A DNA stretch of 5,291 nucleotides from Gammaproteobacteria bacterium TMED139 (GTDB lineage: Bacteria > Pseudomonadota > Gammaproteobacteria > Pseudomonadales > Pseudohongiellaceae), in assembly GCA_002172295.1 (NCBI GenBank), contig NHGO01000015.1, positions 29,240 through 34,530 of the forward strand, in the 5' to 3' direction. Shown one piece after another: positions 1-5,291 of this stretch. The notes under the pieces were generated by a model. It was given only the letters and a program-made list of their open reading frames with translations, did no database searches and had not been told where the DNA came from. The position numbers were made by a program, and so were the translations under genes. Every line of letters starts with the position of its first letter. The first letter of the stretch is position 1.

Positions 1-1775
1 ATTAGCTCGATCCGTTTCTCTTCAATAGCTTCTCCAACAACGGCGAATGGACACCTTTCTCTCGCACAAATACTCTCAAATTGACCAAGCGAACTCGGCG
101 ATACAGCTAGCACATAACGCTCTTGTGACTCGTTACACCAAATTTCTAGCGGCGACATCTGCGGCTCAGCATTTGGGATATCTCTAAGATAAAACTTACC
201 TCCGCGATTACCGTCTTTAACAAGTTCAGGTAAAGCATTTGACAGCCCTCCGGCTCCCACGTCATGAATAAACGCTATCGGATTCTTCTCTCCAAGCTGC
301 CAACACTGATCTATCACCTCCTGGCATCTTCTTTCCATCTCAGCGTTTTCCCGTTGAACTGAAGCAAAATCTAATTCCTCATTACTGGTTCCAGAAGCCA
401 TCGACGAGGCTGCCCCTCCACCCAAGCCAATAAGCATTGCTGGGCCCCCGAGAACAATCAGCTTTGCTCCTACTTCTATTTCGCCCTTTTCAATGTGGCT
501 TTCCCGAATGTTCCCAAGTCCGCCAGCGATCATGATGGGCTTATGGTAACCCCTAACCTCTTCCTCTCCACTCTCATTAATAAACGTGTCTTCCAAGGTC
601 CTGAAGTATCCGCACAGGTTAGGCCGCCCAAATTCGTTGTTAAAGGCAGCGCCACCCAACGGTCCATCTATCATTATCTCCAAAGCAGAGGCAATTTGTT
701 CAGGTTTACCGAAATCTTCTTCCCAAGGCTGAGGCAAATCAGGTATTCGCAAATTTGAAACACTGAAACCAGTGAGTCCTGCTTTTGGTTTTGCACCACG
801 ACCGGTAGCACCCTCGTCTCGAATTTCTCCACCCGATCCAGTTGACGCGCCTGGGAAAGGGGCAATTGCTGTTGGATGGTTATGCGTCTCAACTTTCATG
901 AGAATGTGGACCGGCTCCTCGCTAAAAACATACTCCTTGGACGATGGGCTTGGGTAAAAGCGAGAACTTGAATTACCGCGCATAACGGCAGCATTATCTG
1001 AGTAGGCTGAAAGTACCCCTTGAGGGGAAGCCTGTTTTGTATTTCGAATCATGCCGAAGAGGGTTTGCGCCCGCGGTGTACCATCTATTGTCCAATCAGC
1101 ATTGAATATCTTGTGTCGACAATGCTCTGAATTTGCCTGTGCAAACATCATAAGCTCTACGTCATTGGGGTTACGACCCAAAGCTTTGAATTGATCATAC
1201 AAGTAGTCAATTTCGTCTTTTGCCAAAGCAAGACCCATTAGCCTGTTAGACTTTTCAAGAGCATTCTTTTCTTTTGTAATATCTATAGACCGAACTGGCT
1301 TCGGGTTGGCTGACAAAAAGAGCATTTCCGCTTCGGGAATTTCATTTAAGACGATTTGAGTCATCCGGTCATGCAAATACTGATCTATATCTTTGACAGT
1401 ATGTTTCAACGGATCTTCTGTCAGTCCGATATAGAATAAAATCCCCCTCTCAATGCGAGAGATATTTGACAAGCCGCAATTATGGAGTATGTCCGTAGCT
1501 TTACTCGACCAAGGTGATACCGTTCCTTCTCTAGGCACGACTAATCTTTTTATGATCTTTTCTTTCCTACCAGCCGAATTCACATAACTCTCTCCATAAG
1601 ATAAAAGCGAATTCAAAAGCTTAGATTCAGAAGCTAAAAAATCAGAATCACAGTCCAGAAGATGCACAAATTGGGCACTAAGCGAACACACCGCTGGGTG
1701 GGATATTTTTAATGTGCCGAGTAATTTTGAAGATTTAAAAGCTGAGAGAGCCGTGGCCCCATAAATCGATTCCAT
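1..1775 (-). CDS. purL: Phosphoribosylformylglycinamidine synthase, N-terminal 591 residues (runs off left edge)
   Basis: PurL makes FGAM from FGAR, ATP and glutamine, step four of cytoplasmic de novo purine synthesis. The reading frame is open from the ATG at 1775 to the window edge without a frameshift. The start reads [13 protein letters not shown], which fits the E. coli-type N-terminus. An N-terminal PurS-like region (about 1-145) and a linker precede the synthase domain. Hallmarks seen are [20 protein letters not shown] (H218 and H221 lie in SEHCRH), KVETHNHP (294-301), [48 protein letters not shown], and [11 protein letters not shown] near the edge. Full-length enzymes of this class are about 1,290 residues, so the second half of the synthase and the C-terminal glutamine amidotransferase domain lie outside. 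Only a weak GGA precedes the ATG. The gene is downstream of tadA on the same strand but has its own candidate promoter. The identification rests on many family motifs and is very secure. Confidence 0.98.
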   Translation of the reverse strand, partial: MESIYGATALSAFKSSKLLGTLKISHPAVCSLSAQFVHLLDCDSDFLASESKLLNSLLSYGESYVNSAGRKEKIIKRLVVPREGTVSPWSSKATDILHNCGLSNISRIERGILFYIGLTEDPLKHTVKDIDQYLHDRMTQIVLNEIPEAEMLFLSANPKPVRSIDITKEKNALEKSNRLMGLALAKDEIDYLYDQFKALGRNPNDVELMMFAQANSEHCRHKIFNADWTIDGTPRAQTLFGMIRNTKQASPQGVLSAYSDNAAVMRGNSSSRFYPSPSSKEYVFSEEPVHILMKVETHNHPTAIAPFPGASTGSGGEIRDEGATGRGAKPKAGLTGFSVSNLRIPDLPQPWEEDFGKPEQIASALEIMIDGPLGGAAFNNEFGRPNLCGYFRTLEDTFINESGEEEVRGYHKPIMIAGGLGNIRESHIEKGEIEVGAKLIVLGGPAMLIGLGGGAASSMASGTSNEELDFASVQRENAEMERRCQEVIDQCWQLGEKNPIAFIHDVGAGGLSNALPELVKDGNRGGKFYLRDIPNAEPQMSPLEIWCNESQERYVLAVSPSSLGQFESICARERCPFAVVGEAIEEKRIEL

Positions 1776-1811
1776 CGATAAATTATCCAGAAAGTAGATT
1801 GTGACTGCCAA
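1773..1811 (-). promoter_or_regulatory. Candidate sigma70 promoter for purL, possibly giving a leaderless mRNA
   Basis: On the minus strand a -35-like TTGGCA (1806-1811) and a -10-like GATAAT (1782-1787) are separated by 18 bases, and each differs from consensus at one position. The expected transcription start, about seven bases after the -10, falls on the A of the purL ATG at 1775. No PurR-like operator is evident. The boxes are directly visible; their use as a promoter is inference. Confidence 0.45.
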
Positions 1812-1835
1812 CGAAGTTGAAAATCAGCCTAAATT

Positions 1836-1869
1836 TCACCGGCGTTTTTATGTTTAAAAAGCCCGATGA
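1836..1869 (-). other. Imperfect inverted repeat between tadA and purL
   Basis: The arms tcaccgg (1836-1842) and ccgatga (1863-1869) pair over seven positions with one G-U. Inside them five T-A pairs can continue the stem around a six-base loop. It lies just after the tadA stop codon, but no run of T follows it on the minus strand, so it is a poor intrinsic terminator. It may be a weak 3' end structure for tadA or chance. Confidence 0.25.
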
Positions 1870-1870
1870 C

Positions 1871-2356
1871 TTATTTTCTCTTCTCACGAAAAAATTCAGT
1901 TAATAAAGTTGCGCATTGCTTTTCTAGGATGCCTCCCAACACACTCACATGGTGATTATAAAAAGGCTCATCGGCTAGTCTTAGATGGCTCACCAGTGCT
2001 CCAGCTTTGGTTTCCTTTGCTCCAAAAATAAGCGAATCTACACGCGCATGTTGCATTGCACCGATGCACATTGTACAAGACTCAAGGGTAACATAAATGG
2101 CTGTCCGCGGGAGACGGTAGTTCTCCCTAATTTGCGCTGCTCTTCGAAGAACCACAATTTCCGCATGGGCGGTTGGGTCGTTATTCGCTATAGGTTGATT
2201 GTGCCCCTCGGCAATGAGCTCCCCTGTGTCACAATCCACTAATACCGCGCCCACAGGCACCTCATTTTTAGTTTTCGCTAAATGCGCTTGCTCTAGCGCC
2301 TTCATCATTAACTGCTCATGACGAGCTTTCGAGGTTTTTTCAAAATATTCACTCAT
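1871..2356 (-). CDS. tadA: tRNA-specific adenosine deaminase TadA
   Basis: TadA is a zinc-dependent deaminase that converts the wobble adenosine A34 of tRNA-Arg(ACG) to inosine, letting one tRNA read CGU, CGC and CGA codons. It acts in the cytoplasm, normally as a homodimer. The 161-residue length is typical. Visible landmarks are VPVGAVLVD (33-41), DPTAHAEI with zinc ligand H64 and proton-shuttle E66 (60-67), the second zinc motif with C94 and C97 (91-97, L-E-S-C-T-M-C), and a family-typical C-terminus with FFREKR. One oddity is serine at position 93, where the family almost always has proline (PCxxC); the codon is TCT, one base from CCT. The zinc ligands and catalytic glutamate are intact, so the enzyme is probably active. 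The ATG at 2356 is preceded by AAGGA with a 10-base spacer. In E. coli mltF separates tadA from purL; here it does not. A less specific cytosine or guanine deaminase is possible, but DPTAHAE and the C-terminus favour TadA. Confidence 0.95.
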   Translation of the reverse strand: MSEYFEKTSKARHEQLMMKALEQAHLAKTKNEVPVGAVLVDCDTGELIAEGHNQPIANNDPTAHAEIVVLRRAAQIRENYRLPRTAIYVTLESCTMCIGAMQHARVDSLIFGAKETKAGALVSHLRLADEPFYNHHVSVLGGILEKQCATLLTEFFREKRK

Positions 2357-2505
2357 TTTGACTGAATCCTTGTCGCCCTTTTTAGTTAACAGAATACCTA
2401 GTCTATAAATTAATCTGTCACATAAATGTAATATTTTGGGCGTAGGTTGTGATTTCTCATTTTGAGAATAGTTTGTAATTTTATACCTAACTAGGGGAAC
2501 AAAAG
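2357..2505. promoter_or_regulatory. Divergent intergenic region between tadA and the exported-protein gene
   Basis: These 149 bases must hold promoters for both directions. For tadA, the minus strand offers GTGACA and TATTCT with a long 19-base spacer, a weak candidate. On the plus strand TATAAA (2404-2409) and TATACC (2482-2487) are possible -10 boxes, but neither has a good -35 at the right distance. A perfect dyad, TTCTCA-ttt-TGAGAA (2454-2468), lies about 40 bases upstream of the next ATG and could be an operator or a small hairpin. Promoter assignments here are tentative. Confidence 0.35.
2493..2499 (+). promoter_or_regulatory. Ribosome binding site of the exported-protein gene
   Basis: The sequence aggggaa sits six bases before the ATG at 2506, a strong Shine-Dalgarno match. 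It fixes the start so that the signal peptide is included. Confidence 0.8.
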
Positions 2506-3204
2506 ATGCTAAAAAGAGTGATTTTGACTATTTTTTTCGCTTTGACTTGTCAGGCGACGACTTTGAACGCACAAGTGGGTTTCAACTATGATGTGAATGT
2601 AAGTGACGCACCAGCTTTTTTATTTGCTATGAACTCATACATGAACTCAAGTGAAGGATCCTCTGGATCTGCCTCAGTAGCACTTCGACAAAATCTTGCA
2701 AATGGACTTACCAAAACAACCCATAATATAGCGGTGATATGGCCCGACTTTGAATCCATGCAGCGCGATACAGCGAGAAATGCTACTTCAGCCCAATGGG
2801 CCGCCTTCCAAGCCTCTCTTGCAAAAGTAGCTACCATTGAATCAAACGTGATTTTCTCTGCAACTGGCCTCAGTACTAGCAATTCAAGCATGGCTTCAAA
2901 TCCTAATCAATTTAAGCGATTCATCAATTTTAGAGTCGAACCCCAAAACGTCGCAAGTTATACAGAAGCCTTAACCGAACTTTGGGAAGGGTGTGATGAT
3001 TCTGTCCACCATGCACTTTTTAGTCTTTTTGGTAGTGGAGAAACAGGTTTTACTCATGCAGTCGTTCAAACAGCTGCATCCGCTGAAGATCTTCTTGATG
3101 GCACCGCATGCAGCACCGATGCAACCGTCGAGTTCTTTTCAGAGGTTAGCGAAATTAGGGAAGTAATGAACGACTTTATCGCCGTACAAATGGCAACATG
3201 GTAG
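2506..3204 (+). CDS. Exported protein of unknown function with two tandem homologous domains
   Basis: I do not recognise this 232-residue protein. Residues 1-22 look like a Sec signal peptide: K3-R4, a hydrophobic stretch (V5-C15) and a likely cut after L-N-A22, giving a periplasmic or secreted product. C15 is not in a convincing lipobox (A-L-T-C), so a lipoprotein is unlikely. The mature part seems to be two copies of a domain of roughly 95 residues. N-G-L-T-K-T-T-H (66-73) lines up with S-G-E-T-G-F-T-H (177-184); F38/A41 line up with Y152/A155; and W98-A-A-F leads into a helix resembling V208-E-F-F. Each unit reads strand, helix, strand around a conserved T-H, then a C-terminal helix, which would suit a small alpha+beta (ferredoxin-like or dimeric barrel) fold; the fold is inference. 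C163 and C202, both in the second copy, could form a disulfide. No catalytic motif is evident. The unknown gene at 3288 follows on the same strand after 83 bases, so the two may be co-transcribed. Confidence 0.85.
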   Translation: MLKRVILTIFFALTCQATTLNAQVGFNYDVNVSDAPAFLFAMNSYMNSSEGSSGSASVALRQNLANGLTKTTHNIAVIWPDFESMQRDTARNATSAQWAAFQASLAKVATIESNVIFSATGLSTSNSSMASNPNQFKRFINFRVEPQNVASYTEALTELWEGCDDSVHHALFSLFGSGETGFTHAVVQTAASAEDLLDGTACSTDATVEFFSEVSEIREVMNDFIAVQMATW

Positions 3205-3206
3205 TG

Positions 3207-3219
3207 GCGAACGAATCGC
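3207..3219 (+). other. Small hairpin just after the exported-protein stop codon
   Basis: GCGA (3207-3210) and TCGC (3216-3219) can form a four-bp stem with a five-base loop directly after the TAG. It is short and has no following T run, so it is not a convincing terminator. The two genes around it are more likely to share a transcript. Confidence 0.2.
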
Positions 3220-3237
3220 TCATTGATTAAATTTAGA

Positions 3238-3263
3238 TGAGAGTCATGTGCGATGACTTCTCA
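3238..3263 (+). promoter_or_regulatory. Strong hairpin or dyad in the leader of the 3288 gene
   Basis: TGAGAGTCAT (3238-3247) and ATGACtTCTCA (3253-3263) form a 10-bp stem with one bulged T and a five-base loop (GTGCG). It ends 13 bases before the AGGAGA ribosome binding site at 3277-3282. A-rich sequence follows instead of a T run, so it is not an intrinsic terminator. It could be an RNA processing or stability element between two co-transcribed genes, a translational control structure, or a DNA operator. The structure is visible; the role is inference. Confidence 0.5.
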
Positions 3264-3276
3264 CAAGAAAACAAAC

Positions 3277-3282
3277 AGGAGA
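3277..3282 (+). promoter_or_regulatory. Ribosome binding site that decides the start at 3288
   Basis: AGGAGA lies five bases before the ATG at 3288. The in-frame ATG codons further upstream (3237, 3246) lie in or beside the hairpin and have no Shine-Dalgarno sequence, so the shorter reading frame is preferred. Confidence 0.8.
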
Positions 3283-3287
3283 AGAAA

Positions 3288-3659
3288 ATGGATCTAAACA
3301 ATCCGGATGGTACTGGTGAACTAAAAATTAGCAGAATGACGATTGAATCAGATTGTGCTTCTTTCGACTTTGAGGGCCAAGTAGAAGGCTATGGCTCAGT
3401 TTTTTGCACACATGTATTGGAATCTGTTGACGGCGACAGGACAAGAGGTGTACTAAGCGGAGAAGCTAGAACGTTTTTAACTGATGGCACGCTGATAACT
3501 ACTCCGCATCGAGGAACATTTGTAAGAGATAGCTCTACTTTGAGGACGTATTTTACAGATGCAGTGAACACTGGTGCGGTGAACTTTGTTATCTGGGATA
3601 TCGACATACTATCCAAGCATGTCAAGGTTAGTTACTGGGAAATCAAATCGCCCAATTAA
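3288..3659 (+). CDS. Small hypothetical protein, probably beta-rich
   Basis: I do not recognise this 123-residue protein. An ATG at 3237 would add 17 charged residues, but the AGGAGA five bases before 3288 marks that ATG as the start. No signal peptide or membrane segment is visible, so it is probably cytoplasmic. The sequence alternates short hydrophobic strands with glycine- and aspartate-rich turns: EGQVEGYGSV (29-38), SVDGDRTRGVLSGEA (46-60), FLTDGTLITTPHRGTF (63-78) and NFVIWDIDI (99-107). This looks like a small beta barrel, of the general kind seen in lipocalin-like, allene-oxide-cyclase-like or DUF3224-like proteins, but I cannot assign it to any of them. R-G (53-54), S-G-E-A-R (57-61) and P-H-R-G-T-F (73-78) look like conserved, possibly ligand-facing turns. 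C23 and C40 are the only cysteines. It follows the exported-protein gene and ends nine bases before a terminator, so the two probably form one transcription unit. A shared function is only an inference from position. Confidence 0.8.
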   Translation: MDLNNPDGTGELKISRMTIESDCASFDFEGQVEGYGSVFCTHVLESVDGDRTRGVLSGEARTFLTDGTLITTPHRGTFVRDSSTLRTYFTDAVNTGAVNFVIWDIDILSKHVKVSYWEIKSPN

Positions 3660-3667
3660 GTAGTCAA

Positions 3668-3705
3668 GAACAGAGGGCTTTGTAGTTGCCCTCTGTTCAT
3701 TTTCC
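3668..3705 (+). terminator. Intrinsic terminator after the 3288 gene
   Basis: GAACAGAGGGC (3668-3678) and GCCCTCTGTTC (3688-3698) form a perfect 11-bp stem with a nine-base loop, followed by ATTTTCC. The stem starts eight bases after the TAA of the plus-strand gene. The glycosylase gene converges from the right and ends at 3715, so the hairpin may also help stop minus-strand transcripts, though the T tail on that side is poor. Confidence 0.85.
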
Positions 3706-3714
3706 TACAAGATA

Positions 3715-4344
3715 TTACCCAACCCCCTCCCGATTCTTTGCATGCGCATAGTAGGCCCAAAGCAAACGAGCCGCTACCGCTCGCCAAGGAGACCAGCTTT
3801 CCGCCATCTGTCGAATTTCCTTCTCGGTTGGTCTTTCTTTCAAGCCAAATAATAATCTTCCTGATTCCTGCAAAGCGAGATCACCCGCCGCAAACACATC
3901 GGCTCGACCCAAACTAAACATTGTGTATATCTCTGCCGTCCATATCCCAATACCAGACACTTGAGTTAATCGATTGACAACTTCCGTCGTTGACAAAGAC
4001 CTGAGCGATTTAAAATTGATCCTCGCCTCAGCTAGCGCTCGGGCATATCTTACTTTCTGGCGGCTCATTCCTACTGCGCGTAGCTCATTATCACTTGCCT
4101 TCATAATTTTGCGCGGCCCATTCAGATTAGCTTTAACAAGGCGTTTCCATATAGCATTAGCAGCTGCCACACTAACCTGCTGACTTACAATCGCACCTAA
4201 GAGCCTCTCAAAACCCTCCGGCTTTAATCGCAGTGGTAGTTCTCCAGTGACCTTGAGTGCGCGTTCAAATCTAGGCTCTATACCAGCCAAAAATGCTGCT
4301 CCCTCATTAATACACTTCTGACTTTTTATAATCCTTTCATCCAT
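3715..4344 (-). CDS. DNA-3-methyladenine glycosylase II, short AlkA type
   Basis: This is a base-excision repair glycosylase of the HhH-GPD superfamily that removes alkylated purines such as 3-methyladenine from DNA. The 209-residue protein has the core glycosylase fold. It lacks the extra N-terminal domain of the 282-residue E. coli AlkA, as is usual for the short form. Seen in order are AIVSQQVSVAAANAIW (51-66), the helix-hairpin-helix L-T-Q-V-S-G-I-G-I-W-T-A (126-137), D-V-F-A-A-G-D-L-A-L with the expected catalytic aspartate D155 (149-158), and W-S-P-W-R-A-V-A-A-R-L-L-W (184-196). The frame is open 18 codons further upstream, to an ATG at 4398, but that part overlaps the monooxygenase gene. 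The ATG at 4344 lies four bases after the monooxygenase stop, has AAGG nine bases upstream (inside that gene's last codons), and gives an N-terminus typical of the family. The two genes are therefore probably translationally coupled. The symbol alkA would be reasonable, but the short subfamily is often left unnamed. Confidence 0.93.
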   Translation of the reverse strand: MDERIIKSQKCINEGAAFLAGIEPRFERALKVTGELPLRLKPEGFERLLGAIVSQQVSVAAANAIWKRLVKANLNGPRKIMKASDNELRAVGMSRQKVRYARALAEARINFKSLRSLSTTEVVNRLTQVSGIGIWTAEIYTMFSLGRADVFAAGDLALQESGRLLFGLKERPTEKEIRQMAESWSPWRAVAARLLWAYYAHAKNREGVG

Positions 4345-4348
4345 TAGA

Positions 4349-5291
4349 TCAAACCTTGAGTTCCACGTTTGTAACTCCATAGGCCAGCTTGTCAGCAAGT
4401 TCCAAAACTCTTTTCCTAAAGAACTTTAAGCGGCTTAAGCGAGATAAATTCTGAATCAAAAAGAGAATCAGTGAGTTCTGCCTATGAAGCAAGGTCGGAG
4501 GCCTTCTCTGAAAATCTTGAATTATTTCAACCTCGCGTAACCTTTCTCTCTCTATCTCTCCAAAGGCCACATCCAAACTCCGATCAGTTGGCTCACCCGA
4601 AAAAACGGGGACAAGATGATTCGCTGCCACAACCGCATCTCTAAGTGCAATATTTATCCCTTGTGCTCCGACCGGATTCATAGTGTGTGCAGCATCACCC
4701 AACAAAAGAACCCCACTTTTACTCCAAGTAGTGCACCGGCTAAGCTCAACATTCAGAACAAATTTATCTGAAATATTATCCCTGTTCCTCTCTAAATGAT
4801 CTGCAAGCTCTTTTGGGCATTGTTTTTGTATCTCAGAAATCCAGGCATCTTCTCCAAGCTTTTTGATTTCTCCGTAAGAATTTTTCGCAATAATCCAACC
4901 GACTTGGAGTTCATCGTTATAACAAGCTGGACAGATCATGAAGCCTTTCTTTACAAAATTAACCAACGCTGTCCCACTATCTAAGAACTCATGCGGATAT
5001 GGCACTTTAAACCAGATGACGTCAATCATTTGCTCAAAGTCTAAAACCTCAAACTTAAGTTTTCTCCTAAGGATGGACCCTCTTCCATCGAACCCAATGA
5101 TAACCCTGGCTTTGATATCAAGCTTTTTCCCTTTCTGAGAAACTCTCAAGCCAGAGACTCTATTTTTTTCTCGAAGAACGTCGAATACATGACTCCCCCG
5201 AAAAAAAGTAAGCCCCCCTTTGGCCAAGCTATGCTGGACAATATGCTCCAGTAACGCGGGCTGGGACACCCACCTGAGACCACCATTTGTA
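4349..5291 (-). CDS. FAD-dependent monooxygenase/oxidoreductase, C-terminal 313 residues (start outside right edge)
   Basis: This is a flavoprotein of the FAD-binding aromatic hydroxylase (PHBH/UbiH-like) superfamily, whose members use FAD and usually NAD(P)H and O2 to hydroxylate or oxidise aromatic or lipid-like substrates. The second FAD/NAD(P)H contact, the DG motif, reads G-F-D-G-R-G-S-I-L-R-R (about 5064-5096). The third FAD motif reads G-D-A-A-H-T-M-N-P-V-G-A-Q-G (GDAAH at 4685-4699). A late R-E-V-E-I-I-Q-D-F-Q segment resembles the helix found in some uncharacterised members. A GTG at 5269 could start a 306-residue protein, but that would lack the N-terminal GxGxxG nucleotide-binding fold. 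The frame stays open to the edge and reads G-G-L-R-W-V-S-Q-P-A-L-L-E, an internal family motif. The true start therefore lies beyond the window, and roughly 80-110 residues are missing. The stop is four bases before the glycosylase start. The substrate cannot be told from this sequence; a ubiquinone-pathway hydroxylase is possible but not supported by specific motifs. Confidence 0.9.
   Translation of the reverse strand, partial: TNGGLRWVSQPALLEHIVQHSLAKGGLTFFRGSHVFDVLREKNRVSGLRVSQKGKKLDIKARVIIGFDGRGSILRRKLKFEVLDFEQMIDVIWFKVPYPHEFLDSGTALVNFVKKGFMICPACYNDELQVGWIIAKNSYGEIKKLGEDAWISEIQKQCPKELADHLERNRDNISDKFVLNVELSRCTTWSKSGVLLLGDAAHTMNPVGAQGINIALRDAVVAANHLVPVFSGEPTDRSLDVAFGEIERERLREVEIIQDFQRRPPTLLHRQNSLILFLIQNLSRLSRLKFFRKRVLELADKLAYGVTNVELKV

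Noticed and set aside
495..957. Open frames on the plus strand (495-758, 772-957) and a second minus frame (674-892) within the purL region.
   Set aside because: They lie in other frames of a strongly conserved PurL coding sequence and show no protein family features.
1836..1869. The inverted repeat after tadA as an intrinsic terminator.
   Set aside because: The stem is imperfect and no T run follows it on the minus strand; it is kept only as a weak repeat.
1985..2242. An 85-codon plus-strand frame opposite tadA.
   Set aside because: It is a shadow of the conserved tadA gene, with cysteine- and arginine-rich, unconvincing composition.
2539..2550. A possible lipoprotein signal ending at C15 of the exported protein.
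   Set aside because: The residues before the cysteine (A-L-T) do not fit the lipobox well, and a better signal-peptidase I site follows at L-N-A22.
2586..2891. A 101-codon minus-strand frame opposite the exported-protein gene.
   Set aside because: The plus-strand frame has a ribosome site, a signal peptide and an internal duplication; the antisense frame has none of these.
3237..3287. An ATG at 3237 giving a longer, 140-residue form of the second unknown protein.
   Set aside because: The extra 17 residues overlap the hairpin, have no Shine-Dalgarno sequence and are highly charged. The ATG at 3288 has AGGAGA at ideal spacing.
4345..4398. An ATG at 4398 (or 4380) as the start of the glycosylase, overlapping the monooxygenase gene.
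   Set aside because: It would overlap about 50 bases of a conserved gene and add residues not typical of the family. The ATG at 4344 fits the spacing and the ribosome site.
5267..5269. GTG at 5269 as the true start of the monooxygenase.
   Set aside because: The frame stays open to the window edge and encodes family-like sequence before this GTG, and the N-terminal FAD-binding GxGxxG fold would be missing.
1..5291. CRISPR arrays, insertion sequences, tRNA genes, phage genes or a known defence system.
   Set aside because: I found no direct-repeat arrays, transposase motifs, cloverleaf-like sequences or defence-protein motifs anywhere in the window.

Overview
The window looks like chromosomal DNA from a gammaproteobacterium, probably a marine or uncultured one. 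The main evidence is the start of a long, single-chain PurL of the E. coli type, read next to a bacterial tRNA adenosine deaminase gene (tadA). The tadA-purL neighbourhood is typical of gammaproteobacteria, but mltF, which lies between them in E. coli, is absent here. The DNA is AT-leaning and the start sites have ordinary Shine-Dalgarno sequences. This taxonomic reading is inference; no species can be named from the sequence.

Layout, left to right. Positions 1-1775 (minus strand) hold the first 591 codons of purL, and its remainder lies beyond the left edge. A 95-base gap carries a good sigma70-like promoter so close to the purL ATG that the message could be leaderless. tadA (1871-2356, minus) follows. 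A divergent intergenic region (2357-2505) separates it from two plus-strand genes I do not recognise. The first (2506-3204) encodes an exported protein of 232 residues that appears to be two copies of one domain in tandem. The second (3288-3659) encodes a 123-residue, probably beta-rich protein with no signal peptide. A strong hairpin lies in the gap between them, and the pair ends at a clear 11-bp intrinsic terminator (3668-3705).

Convergent to this pair, on the minus strand, are an FAD-dependent monooxygenase/oxidoreductase gene (4349 to the right edge, its start outside the window) and, four bases after its stop codon, a short AlkA-type DNA-3-methyladenine glycosylase gene (3715-4344). These two are probably co-transcribed.

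The purine synthesis (purL), tRNA editing (tadA) and base-excision repair (alkA) genes are housekeeping functions with well-conserved motifs. The part that known families do not explain is the plus-strand pair at 2506-3659. I see no CRISPR array, insertion sequence, tRNA or rRNA gene, phage gene or recognisable defence system. Apart from that pair, I would not call the window exceptional.
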